From positions 121,669 to 185,668 of the forward strand of contig NZ_CP031314.1 in NCBI RefSeq assembly GCF_004799685.1: a DNA stretch of 64,000 nt, written 5' to 3'. Position 1 is the stretch's first letter. Every line of letters starts with the position of its first letter. Source of the DNA: Halobellus limi (GTDB lineage: Archaea > Halobacteriota > Halobacteria > Halobacteriales > Haloferacaceae). A program made the translations under genes and the position numbers. A model generated the notes under the pieces. It worked only from the letters and a program-made list of their open reading frames with translations, had not been told where the DNA came from and made no database searches. Positions 33,473 through 41,480 of the stretch are shown here, in pieces.

Positions 33473-33500
33473 GACCAACAGCCGCCTCGCGAGTTCCGTT

Positions 33501-34502
33501 ATGTCCCTCGGTTTGAGTCCAGACTCCAGCACGGCTAGCGACATCGCTGTCGCCAGACAAGCGGACCATGTGGCGTTCCTCCATCGAGCCCCATTCGTCG
33601 CCGATTCTCTCGCCCTCGGATTTCTCCCCGGGTTTCGGGAAGACTGTGGGTACCAGACGGACCAGTACCTGAACCTCGAGATTCCTGTCGGGATGCTCGA
33701 CAACGATTTTCGGGATCCCGATCTGGAGCGGTTCGTCGACCGCTTTTTCGAGTACGAACCACGTGTCGGGGTCATCGGGGACGTCGACGAAATCGACGAC
33801 GTCGACGCCCACGTCGCTGCTGCTCGTGAAATCCAAGCGAGCTACCCCGAAGCTGAGCTCATCGTCGTTCCGAAGTCGCGGGCGGTGATCGACGCGATAC
33901 CTGAGAACCTCGTCCTCGGGTATTCACGGGGATACGCCGACCGCCTGGCCCACGATTTCTCCGATCCAGCCGATTGGAGAGGGCGGCGCGTCCACATTCT
34001 CGGCGGGAGTCCGCCCAAGCAGCTCGACGCTATTCGACAGTTGACCCGACCGACACTCACTGACGAGCCACCGGCCGATATCGTCGGCGTCGACTGGAAC
34101 GGGCTGCATCGCGGCGCACAGTTCGGTGAGTTCTGGACGGCCGACGGCTGGGACGACAGCGGTCGCGACGCCGACCACGTCACCGTCCGAAAGACGGTGC
34201 GCCACAGCCTCGCTCGGGTCCGTGAGTTCTGGAGGGCGCACGGAATCTGGCCCGAAACGACACCGCAAGACGAGGGGCTCAACGTCGAGTACGAGGGACC
34301 GAGCCCTGCCGATCTCGAGGACGCCGCCTGTACCGAGTGCGGGACGAACGTCTGGCGAACCCGCCGCGGCCCGTACGTCGCCGAGTACGATACCGGCGCA
34401 ATCTGTGGATACTGCAGCTACGAGTGCTACTTCAGCCACCGTCATCGGAACAATCTAGAGGAAATCGCCGGCGATCAGAGCGTCTACCTCCCGCCGGCGT
34501 GA
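33501..34502 (+). CDS. DUF6610-like protein with C-terminal zinc ribbon
   Basis: This 333-residue protein has an alpha/beta core: ADHVAFLHRAPFVADSLALG, PRVGVIGDVDEIDDVDAHVA, LIVVPKSRAVIDAIPENLVL, RVHILGGSPPKQLDAIRQL. It ends in a treble-clef-like zinc region (CTECGTNVW, CGYCSYECYFSH). I associate it with the haloarchaeal DUF6610 family. The repeated strand order resembles TIM-barrel enzymes of the tRNA-guanine transglycosylase type, so a base- or nucleotide-modifying role is conceivable; this is inference. It carries both site C and leader H11. The ATG at 33501 is the first after the leader. Confidence 0.65.
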   Translation: MSLGLSPDSSTASDIAVARQADHVAFLHRAPFVADSLALGFLPGFREDCGYQTDQYLNLEIPVGMLDNDFRDPDLERFVDRFFEYEPRVGVIGDVDEIDDVDAHVAAAREIQASYPEAELIVVPKSRAVIDAIPENLVLGYSRGYADRLAHDFSDPADWRGRRVHILGGSPPKQLDAIRQLTRPTLTDEPPADIVGVDWNGLHRGAQFGEFWTADGWDDSGRDADHVTVRKTVRHSLARVREFWRAHGIWPETTPQDEGLNVEYEGPSPADLEDAACTECGTNVWRTRRGPYVAEYDTGAICGYCSYECYFSHRHRNNLEEIAGDQSVYLPPA

Positions 34503-34512
34503 CTTCGCAATC

Positions 34513-34543
34513 TGTTTTTCGTGCCCCCAGAGAGGGCGAGGGC
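34513..34543 (+). promoter_or_regulatory. T-tract/hairpin leader element H12
   Basis: CTGTTTTTC leads into GCCC (34523-34526) pairing with GGGC (34540-34543) around a loop with AGAGAGGGC. A GAGGTGA ribosome site (34561-34567) lies between it and the GTG at 34574. Confidence 0.55.
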
Positions 34544-34573
34544 TCCTTCGAAAGCTCTCAGAGGTGACTTCCA

Positions 34574-34921
34574 GTGAGTCAACAACAGAGTCCCGACAAC
34601 GTCTCGGTCGACGATATTCCCGTCGATATCGACAACACGCAATCAGCGGAGGTCGATCCAGCCGACGTCCCCGACGAAATCGAATCCATCACCCGTGGGC
34701 TCGCCGGTGAGCAGCCGCCGACGAATCCCATAGTGGTTCTCAAGGCGGCCCGGTGGTGGTACATTCACGGCAAGGGCGGCACGGATCCCGCCTTCCAGTG
34801 GGCCATCGAGTGGGCGCGTCACCTTGCGACCGACACGCCCAGTGACGTCGAGCAGTTCGACGAGTTCCTCGAGTACCTCGTTACGGTCGGCTTCGCGGAC
34901 GAACGCCACGAGCTCCGCTAA
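34574..34921 (+). CDS. Small acidic plasmid protein of 115 residues
   Basis: It begins with a GTG set by a GAGGTGA ribosome site 6 nt upstream. The first 50 residues are acidic and disordered. The second half is helical and aromatic (IVVLKAARWWYIHGKGGTDP, then AFQWAIEWARHL) and looks like a small globular domain. No family is recognised. It lies between leaders H12 and H13. Confidence 0.65.
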   Translation: MSQQQSPDNVSVDDIPVDIDNTQSAEVDPADVPDEIESITRGLAGEQPPTNPIVVLKAARWWYIHGKGGTDPAFQWAIEWARHLATDTPSDVEQFDEFLEYLVTVGFADERHELR

Positions 34922-34931
34922 CCGACAGAGC

Positions 34932-34967
34932 GGTTTTTTGGACGCCCCTGAAGGGTGCGGTGCGGTC
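34932..34967 (+). promoter_or_regulatory. T-tract/hairpin leader element H13
   Basis: GGTTTTTTGG leads into GACGCCCC, TGAAGGGTGCGG and GTC. The outer pairing GAC (34941-34943)/GTC (34965-34967) and part of the stem hold, but pairing is imperfect. The GAAGGGTGCGG core matches the family. It precedes the ATG at 35009. Confidence 0.4.
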
Positions 34968-35008
34968 TGAACAGACGCAGTCGCCGTGAATTCGATTCGG
35001 TGATCACG

Positions 35009-35938
35009 ATGTCTACGACCAGAGACTCGTCGGTCTCCTTCGAGGAGACCGACACGCGATCAGACGAGATGAACAGTACCATCGAACAGTGGATCGACGA
35101 CCTCGTCGCCGGCGTCGACGACGCGCAGGCCAGCGAAGAGTTCCAAGAGTGGCTCGACGTCCAGAGTCGTTTCCACGACTACTCCTACCGGAACACGCTC
35201 CTCATCAAGCGACAGTGTCCCGAGGCGAGCCGGGTGGCTGGCTACCGGACGTGGCAGGAGGAGTTCGACCGCCACGTCAAGGAGGGTGAGTCGGCCATCT
35301 GGATCTGGGCGCCGATCATCACCAAGCAGTGCCCGGAGTGCGAGAACTCGCCGAGCTACCACGAGGACAGTGACTGTGAGTACGACGAGACGCCGCCCGA
35401 GGAGTGGTCGAAAGGACTGGTTGGATTCAAACCAACGGCAGTCTTCGATGTGTCTCAAACCGAGGGCGAACCGCTCCCCGAGCTGGAAACCGAGGCAGCT
35501 GGTGACGCCGACGACCTGGTGCCAGCGCTCCTTGATGCAGCAGCTACGCTCGATATCGACGTCCGTGTCGTCGACGCTGCCGAGTGGGAGCATGGCGACG
35601 CGAAAGGCGTCTGCAAACACCGGACTCTCCACGGATGCCAACCCGTCGTCGAAGCGAAAGCCCGCTCAAATCAGGCCGATCTCGCCGTGACGTTGATTCA
35701 CGAGTACGCCCACGCACTGCTCCATTTCGATGTCGACGACGAACCCGAGCGTGCAAAACGCGAGGTCGAAGCCGAAGCCGTTGCGTACATCGTCGGGCGG
35801 TATTTCAACCTAGATACGAGCGGATCAGCGTTCTATCTTGCCGCGTGGCAGGACGACGATGCGGAGAGCATTCAGGAGCGACTCGGCCGGATCAGTTCGA
35901 CCGCGCAGGAGGTCATCGGGACAGTTGTAGACGGCTGA
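35009..35938 (+). CDS. ardC: ArdC-like antirestriction protein with zinc-peptidase domain
   Basis: This 309-residue protein has an N-terminal ArdC-type ssDNA-binding domain (YSYRNTLLIKRQCPEASRVA, then GYRTWQEEFDRHVKEGE, then IWIWAPIITK). A Cys-rich insert follows (CPECENSPSYHEDSDC). The C-terminal zinc metallopeptidase domain of the IrrE/ImmA type carries HEYAHALLHF (His231, Glu232, His235) and a downstream EAEAVAYIVGRYF. ArdC proteins protect incoming plasmid DNA from restriction in bacteria. The ATG at 35009 follows a GGTGATCA ribosome site. It fits a mobile plasmid that must pass restriction barriers. Confidence 0.82.
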   Translation: MSTTRDSSVSFEETDTRSDEMNSTIEQWIDDLVAGVDDAQASEEFQEWLDVQSRFHDYSYRNTLLIKRQCPEASRVAGYRTWQEEFDRHVKEGESAIWIWAPIITKQCPECENSPSYHEDSDCEYDETPPEEWSKGLVGFKPTAVFDVSQTEGEPLPELETEAAGDADDLVPALLDAAATLDIDVRVVDAAEWEHGDAKGVCKHRTLHGCQPVVEAKARSNQADLAVTLIHEYAHALLHFDVDDEPERAKREVEAEAVAYIVGRYFNLDTSGSAFYLAAWQDDDAESIQERLGRISSTAQEVIGTVVDG

Positions 35939-35956
35939 ACACCTCCTTCCCGGCTG

Positions 35957-35997
35957 TTAACCAACGCCGGAGGGTACTATCCTACTCTGTTGGTTAA
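35957..35997. promoter_or_regulatory. TTAACCAACA inverted-repeat site D (orphan)
   Basis: TTAACCAACG (35957-35966) and TGTTGGTTAA (35988-35997) are separated by 21 nt. No plus-strand gene follows; the next genes lie on the other strand. It may have lost its gene when the toxin-antitoxin pair was inserted. Confidence 0.7.
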
Positions 35998-36062
35998 TTC
36001 GTTCGGCGTCCGACCCTGCGTGTTTCGATCGGTCTCAAGACATACCCCACCGGCAGTCGATG

Positions 36063-36758
36063 TTATAGTTCAGAATCGATTCGGCGCTGCTGGTCACGAA
36101 GGAACTCAACGACGGCATCGATATCCTGTTCGGGAACCGTTTGCTGTTCGAAGACCCCTTTGAACGCGTCCGCAAAATCTTCCGACGTGAGCCGGTCGAG
36201 AACAGTCTCGATGCGACCAGCGAGCTTCTTGGACACCCCGCGATGAAGATGGGTCGCGATCCGGTCGAAATCCGCGTCAGCAGCCAGCACCACCAGATCC
36301 CGGGAGTCTGCCTTGCGGCCACTGTGAAGTTTCACGGCAAACAGCAACTCCCGTTCCGGAATCCTGGCTGTTACCGGGCGCCCGGTTCGCAGTTCCTGGG
36401 TGACGGAGTGCTGGGCCAGATAGCGATACGACCATTCAGCTTCCGTCTGGCGACAGCCCAGCGCGTCCACCATCGCGTCGAACCGAACCGGATTCCCGAT
36501 GTCTTTCGTGAATCGAATAGTACGGCCCTCGTAGAGCTCGTTTCGCTCGACGTCGGCCGTTTTCTCGTAGCCGCGGGCGGTGAGAAGGTCGGTGTAGTCG
36601 TCGACCGCTTGTGCCGGAATGACGACGTCGACGTCCGTGGTGAAGCGCTGATTGAACGCCGCGATCGCCCACCCACCGACGAGCACGTACGGCAGGTCAG
36701 CGTCAATGACTGTCTCCAGGGTGTCCAGCAGCTCGTCTTCGCGTTCGCCGAGGCTCAT
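36063..36758 (-). CDS. AbiEii-like nucleotidyltransferase toxin
   Basis: This 231-residue protein has the nucleotidyltransferase signature LVGGWAIAAFNQRF (Gly28-Gly29) followed by TDVDVV (Asp42, Asp44). The DUF4037/AbiEii-type continuation includes HSGRKADSRDLVVLA. In type IV toxin-antitoxin systems this enzyme modifies tRNA or other targets with NTP. It overlaps the upstream winged-helix gene by four bases (ATGA). It is an AbiE-like, probably phage-defensive pair. Target unknown. Confidence 0.82.
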   Translation of the reverse strand: MSLGEREDELLDTLETVIDADLPYVLVGGWAIAAFNQRFTTDVDVVIPAQAVDDYTDLLTARGYEKTADVERNELYEGRTIRFTKDIGNPVRFDAMVDALGCRQTEAEWSYRYLAQHSVTQELRTGRPVTARIPERELLFAVKLHSGRKADSRDLVVLAADADFDRIATHLHRGVSKKLAGRIETVLDRLTSEDFADAFKGVFEQQTVPEQDIDAVVEFLRDQQRRIDSEL

Positions 36759-37429
36759 GCATTGAGACGCGGATCCTCGTGGGACGCGTCGATATCACGG
36801 TCGTACTCGTCGGCGATCATCTCCAACGCTGGCTCGTAGTTCACCCGGTACTCCAACATGTGCTCGATTGTCTCGTCCAACGGAATGACCGGATTGCCGT
36901 CGACCCACTCGCGAGTGATCTCCCCACTCGTCGGGAACAACACGTACGAGACGGTCGCGTCGTAGTCGCTCGCATCCGGCCGCTCTTCAATCCGGCTCGG
37001 AATCCCGAACTCATCAAAGAACGCCGTCCACTGTTCGACGTCCTGATCGGCGACCTGGATGAAGATCGGATAGTCGTCGTGGCCGCGGGCGATCTGATAG
37101 CCGCCGTGGGTCCAGACGTAGACGCCGTCGATTTTCGTGTACGCAAAGGGCATCCCGGCGAAGTGCGGAATGACGTAGCCGTCGTCGATCGAGGGGGGAA
37201 CAGCGCGAGAGATGGCCGCGACGAGATCGTAGTAGCGATCCCTGACAGCGTAATTCTCGATGTAAACGCCGTCCTCACGCCGGATGAAGCCTGCGTCCTC
37301 CAACCGCTCGATCCAGTCGTAGACCCACGAGTAGGAGCCGTCGATCTTCTGGGCGATTCGCCGGATCGAGTCACCCGGCCGGGCCGCGACCATGATCTTC
37401 GCCGCGGTCTCGTCGACGTACTCCATCAT
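36755..37429 (-). CDS. AbiEi-like winged-helix antitoxin
   Basis: This 224-residue protein has an N-terminal winged helix (AKIMVAARPGDSIRRIAQKI, then YSWVYDWIERLEDAGFIRRE). An alpha/beta domain follows (FAGMPFAYTKIDGVYVWTHG, DDYPIFIQVADQDVEQW). It is the first gene of the two-gene unit and couples to the toxin by ATGA. It probably represses its own promoter and counters the toxin, as AbiEi-type proteins do. The first of two adjacent ATGs is used. Confidence 0.8.
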   Translation of the reverse strand: MMEYVDETAAKIMVAARPGDSIRRIAQKIDGSYSWVYDWIERLEDAGFIRREDGVYIENYAVRDRYYDLVAAISRAVPPSIDDGYVIPHFAGMPFAYTKIDGVYVWTHGGYQIARGHDDYPIFIQVADQDVEQWTAFFDEFGIPSRIEERPDASDYDATVSYVLFPTSGEITREWVDGNPVIPLDETIEHMLEYRVNYEPALEMIADEYDRDIDASHEDPRLNA

Positions 37430-37560
37430 CGCTAGTTATTGGTATCGCATCTAACGGTATTAGTCTTGTCCCCCGTATTCCCTATAAAATTATCTCTATA
37501 CAGATATACCATTCTTGGCTCCGGTAATCCGATCCGGCTCAGAATTTGAGCGGAGATGAA

Positions 37561-37602
37561 TTAACCAACAGAGGATACGATGGATCGCTATTCGTTGGTT
37601 AA
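37561..37602. promoter_or_regulatory. TTAACCAACA inverted-repeat site E
   Basis: TTAACCAACA (37561-37570) and CGTTGGTTAA (37593-37602) are separated by 22 nt. Leader H14 begins immediately. With site D it brackets the toxin-antitoxin module. Confidence 0.75.
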
Positions 37603-37634
37603 GTTTTTCAGCGCCCGCCGAAGGGCGGAGGCGC
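37603..37634 (+). promoter_or_regulatory. T-tract/hairpin leader element H14
   Basis: GTTTTTCA leads into GCGCC (37611-37615) pairing with GGCGC (37630-37634). An inner CGCC/GGCG pairing closes on GAAG. The loop region holds CGAAGGGCGGA. The ATG at 37655 follows 20 nt later. Confidence 0.6.
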
Positions 37635-37654
37635 ACTCCTGTCTCCACCGACCT

Positions 37655-38473
37655 ATGACCGACCGATATCTAACGACCGTTCTCGACGAGGCAGAGCGAG
37701 TCGCAGAGCACCATGAGCAGGTCGCCCAATCTTCGGACCATCCGGAACACGAGTATCTCAGGTACGCCGTCCTTCGGCTGCTCGAAGGAGAGGCTGACGA
37801 CACATCGGTGGAAGTACCGCAGGTTGACGGCGTGACTGTCGGCTACGGAGAGGACGACGCGATGTGCAACAGTTGGGACGACGACGTCGAGTGGTGGGAG
37901 ACGGTTCCGCCGCAGGAGGAGTGTACTCGGTTCCGGGTGTTCTACCCCGACGAGTACGACGCTGTTCCGCGAGTCATCGTCGACGTGATGGCAGCACTCG
38001 GGGCGTGGCGTGTCTGGACTGGGAGCGCTGCCGCCTGTGGCTCCTACGACCATCGCGAGCGGCGGGAAGTCCACTATCTGTGGCCGGAGGGCCATCCAGT
38101 TGAGGCCCTGCTTGCGGATCGTCTCCAGGATCCCAAGGCTGCGGTTGCTCCAGACGGCGGCCGCACCGGCGACGTACGCGATCGGATGGTCGTCACGGAG
38201 CACTCAACCCAGCACGACGACCTCGAGCCGCGAACCAGACGTGCCGTCGACGAATCGATGGCCGTCTCGCTGCTCGAAAAGGGTGGCCGCTATGAGGTCC
38301 GATCGGCGTCCGGAAACTGGTATGAAGTCGACGTGATCAGCGAGTCGTGTACGTGTCCAGACTGGCGGAAGCGTACGCCCGAGGGCGGCTGTAAACACCT
38401 CCGGCGAGTCGATCAGGAGATCAAGCAGGGGCGGGTCCCACGACCTGATGGGCGTCTCCCCTCGAACTCGTAG
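37655..38473 (+). CDS. SWIM zinc-finger protein
   Basis: This 272-residue protein has a C-terminal SWIM domain: YEVRSASGNWYEVDVISESC, then TCPDWRKRTPEGGCKHLRRV, giving the CxC...CxH pattern. SWIM fingers bind DNA or partners, often with transposases or recombination proteins. The N-terminal 190 residues are acidic with an alpha/beta region (ECTRFRVFYPDEYDAV). It carries site E and leader H14, with the ATG at 37655 as first start after them. Confidence 0.78.
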   Translation: MTDRYLTTVLDEAERVAEHHEQVAQSSDHPEHEYLRYAVLRLLEGEADDTSVEVPQVDGVTVGYGEDDAMCNSWDDDVEWWETVPPQEECTRFRVFYPDEYDAVPRVIVDVMAALGAWRVWTGSAAACGSYDHRERREVHYLWPEGHPVEALLADRLQDPKAAVAPDGGRTGDVRDRMVVTEHSTQHDDLEPRTRRAVDESMAVSLLEKGGRYEVRSASGNWYEVDVISESCTCPDWRKRTPEGGCKHLRRVDQEIKQGRVPRPDGRLPSNS

Positions 38474-38591
38474 GATCGCCCAGCGTTCGAGATCTCCCGA
38501 GGCTACTGTAACATCAGACGAAACTCCTTGATGGAGAGTTTCGAGTATTGATACAGCTGCTGGAGAACCGGTGAGAGCCGTTGGTAGCGGC

Positions 38592-38632
38592 TTAACCAAC
38601 AAAACTATGCGGTTTGCGCCTTTGTTGGTTAA
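38592..38632. promoter_or_regulatory. TTAACCAACA inverted-repeat site F
   Basis: TTAACCAACA (38592-38601) and TGTTGGTTAA (38623-38632), both perfect, are separated by 21 nt. The right arm ends only 13 nt before the ATG at 38646, and no leader hairpin follows. Confidence 0.75.
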
Positions 38633-38645
38633 CACAGATCGGCCC

Positions 38646-38969
38646 ATGTCCTACGAGCCACCGACGCCCCCAGCGGACCTCCCCACCGACGTCATCGACA
38701 CACTCAACGACTATTCACCCGAGCTGCTCCGAGACGTTGCCCACTATGCCGAGGACCTCGCCGAGCATCGCGAGCGCCAGGCCCGCCTTGCCGAAGCGGA
38801 GGAGGAAGACGAGATCGACGAGCGACCCGATGACCTCCCCGATGATGTCCCGACGAAGGCGACGATCACGATCAAGGAGATCAACGATAACCGCTACTAC
38901 TACTGGCAGTGGCGGGAAGGAGATCGCGTCAAATCAAAGTACAAATCCCCAGTAAATCCGGACGAGTAG
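38646..38969 (+). CDS. DUF6788-like small protein
   Basis: This 107-residue protein has an acidic helical N-terminal half (ELLRDVAHYAEDLAEHRERQ). The C-terminal part KATITIKEINDNRYYYWQWR then GDRVKSKYKSP matches the pattern of the DUF6788 module (K-I-x-G-x-x-Y-Y-Y-x-x-x-x-x-G-x-x-x-S-x-Y). Such modules occur in archaeal and plasmid proteins without known role. The right arm of site F lies directly before the start. Confidence 0.65.
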   Translation: MSYEPPTPPADLPTDVIDTLNDYSPELLRDVAHYAEDLAEHRERQARLAEAEEEDEIDERPDDLPDDVPTKATITIKEINDNRYYYWQWREGDRVKSKYKSPVNPDE

Positions 38970-39062
38970 ACGGACTAGTACCTCAGTCGGATGGCCAGTT
39001 GTTCGGGGAGACACCCCGTCTGCGAAGTGAAAGACGCAGGGTACGAGAGAAGTCCCGAGTTG

Positions 39063-39660
39063 ATGAGTGAGGATCCGGTCACTGTCGACGAACTCGTCGA
39101 GAAAGCCGACGAGTATCTGCACGAAGCCTCACCCACACCGGAAGAATACGAAGCGCTGAAACAGAGTGTTGCGGAGCTCACGCCGATCTTCTCAGCTGAG
39201 AATTCGTACTTTGTCCTCGGCAGCTACGGGAAACCCGAAATCCGTCCTCTCCAGCTCGTAAAAGATCGCCTCAACCGACAGCCCGGTGCGTACGCGTTCC
39301 TGATGATCGACATTCGAAGCGAGTGGACGAATACCTACCTCAAGTTCCGGCTGCTCGCCGATCATACAGACGTCATCCTGGGCGTCACCGAACACGCCCA
39401 GGGCTGCTTCCTCGTCGAGCAGGGCTACTTCACAGCCCTTGAGGAGTACTTCGCGAAGACGCACGTGTTCAAACACGACGTACAATACGATAGATGTGGA
39501 CGCGATCGACACAAACGTAGCCGTCGAGAGTCCCTACAGTGGAATGCAGACCGCGATCTTCGAGATGCTCAACGATGCTAGGCGTCTCTGCCGGTGGACG
39601 ACTGAGGACGACCTCGTCGAGTGTACCGAGGCTCTCGTGAGTGATCAGGAATACCCGTAG
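39063..39660 (+). pseudogene. Frameshifted unknown alpha/beta protein gene
   Basis: The first frame codes MSEDPVTVDELVEKADEYLH and on to EEYFAKTHVFKHDVQY. It then loses sense at about 39485-39500. The sensible continuation, TIDVDAIDTNVAVESPYSGM and on to VSDQEYP with a stop at 39660, is in the next frame. Both parts are acidic and haloarchaeal in codon use. A one-base change would restore about 198 residues. The encoded fold contains AYAFLMIDIRSEW and VILGVTEHAQGCFLVEQGYF. It may be a real disruption or a sequencing error. Confidence 0.6.
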
Positions 39661-40114
39661 ACAGAGACGAATCGGTTACTCCCACCCCCGACGTTTCTGT
39701 CGTTTCTCCACGAAATCCTGTTCACCGATGGCCCAGACAACGAATGAACTCGAACAGGAAGACATCCCCCGTTTTCGAGTAGTAAGTGCGGGGTGAATCC
39801 GTGCAAGATTGGGTCTTCGAACCACGAACCCTTACGCGATAAGTAGCCCACTGAAGAGCGATTGCAAACGCTCGTAAATGAAATTTCGTTTAAATGCTGT
39901 CAGACACTCCACTATTGCCAGTAAAATCGGAGGACAAGACGCTATTTGATGAAATTGGCAACGGTGGTCCTGATAGTAACTAGTCGGATTGATTAGAACA
40001 AGGAAGTTACTGGCAACACCGGAGAGGGTACTGGAGAAACTGGCACTGACGGTTGCGCGGTTACTGGCAAAAGTGGAGAGGGTATTGGCAGTACTGGTGT
40101 TGGCGGTTGAGAAG
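39661..40114. other. Gene-free, AT-rich region with ORB-like repeats downstream of orc
   Basis: No credible gene. A 22-codon frame at 39728-39796 (MAQTTNELEQED...) may be a remnant. An ORB-like 20-mer is inverted at 39905-39924 and appears directly at 40007-40026 (16/20) and 40061-40080 (18/20), with a weaker copy near 40082-40100. The open frame over these repeats on the minus strand is serine/threonine-rich low complexity. Confidence 0.6.
39905..40100. repeat. Second cluster of ORB-like repeats (possible origin)
   Basis: CACTCCACTATTGCCAGTAA (39905-39924) faces TTACTGGCAACACCGGAGAG (40007-40026) and TTACTGGCAAAAGTGGAGAG (40061-40080) across an 82-bp AT-richer stretch. The first copy is identical to the one at 41481-41500. 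The cluster ends at the 3' end of the large orc gene. Confidence 0.6.
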
Positions 40115-41371
40115 TCACTCCAGAACCCGATGCCGCTTGGCAGTTTCACGAATGTCGTTGAGCTCACCTAGTTCGCTCTCGAGTGCGTCGAGGGCCGACG
40201 ACAGAGAGACATCAAGCTCGTATTCGTTGTAGTTCCCGCGTCCACTCGACGAGTCGACCAACCGTAAGATCCCGTGGAGGCTCAAATCCGACAGGTGGTC
40301 GTGTACTCGCCTGCGTTTCAGTGGTTCACTGCCGTGATTACGAAGAACCTCTCGATAGCGCTCATAGATCAGTTTCGTCCGTTCGGGTGTTTCTCCCTCT
40401 GCCGCTAGCTGACAGACAGTCAGCAATACATATTGCCCCTGCCGGGTCAACGAATGCATCCCTTCGACAACCTGTTGTCGTTGGATCTGATGCTCGGCCT
40501 CCCGAACGTGGTCTTCGGTGATTTTCGCCTCTCCACCCGCCATCGCGTCGTTCTCGGCGATATCAGCTGCTTTCCGGAGTAACCGTAATGCCTGCCGAGC
40601 AGATCCCGAGTCCTGTGCAGAGAATGCTGCGCACAATGGGATTACATCTGATTCGAGGACATCGTCGTAGAGCGCGATATCGGCTCGGTGCTTGAGAATA
40701 TTCTGCAGTTCAGTCGCGTCGTACGGAGGGAACAAGATTTCCTCTTCGCAGAGAGTGTCCTTGACTTTCGGAGAGAGGTTTTCTCGGAACTTGAAGTCGT
40801 TCGAGATGCCGACCACACCGATTTTCACATCGAGATCCAATTGCGAGCGTGCTCGTGGAAGCTCGTACAGAATATCGTCATCCGAGCCGATGTTATCGAT
40901 CTCGTCCAGAACCACGAGAATAGTCCCACCGATCGACTCAAGGTCGTTGTAGAGTTCGTTGAAGATGCGTTTTTGTTGATACCCGGTTTCGCTCATCGGT
41001 TCGCGCGAAGACGAGACTGTGGTGAGAGGGTGAGAAGGAGAGCGAATCTCGTTCACGAGATTGACCGCTACCTGATAGGATGTGGTGCAGCCAGTACAGT
41101 TGAGTTCAATAACGTTGAGATCGACGTCGTCGTACTCTCCGGCGGATTCTTGCAGCTCCTCAAGAAGATCGTGCGTAGCAGCTGTCTTCCCGACGCCGGT
41201 AACGCCATAGAGAAAGACGTTGTTCGGTTGCCAGCCCTGAATGACGGGACGGAGAGCGGCCGCATATTCGTCGAGTTCTTCGTCCCGCTCCTCGAGTGTC
41301 TCTGGCTGGTAATCATCCCGGAGGACGTCTTTGTCTTGGATGATGAACGATTCTCGATTGAATCGGCCCAT
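40115..41371 (-). CDS. orc: Orc1/Cdc6 replication initiator (large)
   Basis: This 418-residue AAA+ initiator has Walker A LYGVTGVGKTAATHDLL and Walker B ILVVLDEIDNIG. Sensor 1 appears as VGISNDFKF and sensor 2 as GSARQALRLLRKAADIAEND. A C-terminal winged helix follows (ERTKLIYERYREVLRNHGSE, then RRRVHDHLSDLSLHGILRLV). It binds origin recognition boxes and loads the helicase. The ATG at 41371 gives MGRFNRESFIIQDKDVL. It lies between two clusters of the same 20-bp ORB-like repeat, so it is the likely initiator for this plasmid. Confidence 0.93.
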   Translation of the reverse strand: MGRFNRESFIIQDKDVLRDDYQPETLEERDEELDEYAAALRPVIQGWQPNNVFLYGVTGVGKTAATHDLLEELQESAGEYDDVDLNVIELNCTGCTTSYQVAVNLVNEIRSPSHPLTTVSSSREPMSETGYQQKRIFNELYNDLESIGGTILVVLDEIDNIGSDDDILYELPRARSQLDLDVKIGVVGISNDFKFRENLSPKVKDTLCEEEILFPPYDATELQNILKHRADIALYDDVLESDVIPLCAAFSAQDSGSARQALRLLRKAADIAENDAMAGGEAKITEDHVREAEHQIQRQQVVEGMHSLTRQGQYVLLTVCQLAAEGETPERTKLIYERYREVLRNHGSEPLKRRRVHDHLSDLSLHGILRLVDSSSGRGNYNEYELDVSLSSALDALESELGELNDIRETAKRHRVLE

Positions 41372-41480
41372 AGGCGGACTCAAGACGAAGAACCATCATA
41401 AAACCATGGGTTCCAATATCACCACTAACCCACCACTCGAACCAATTATGCCAGTGTCGCATCCACTTATAAAACACACA

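Noticed and set aside
39728..39796. 22-codon frame MAQTTNELEQED...
   Set aside because: Start-like and acidic, possibly a remnant of a lost gene, but too short and without promoter to call.
39832..40167. Minus-strand open frame of 111 codons
   Set aside because: It runs over the ORB-like repeats and is Ser/Thr/Asn repeat-like; the repeats explain it.
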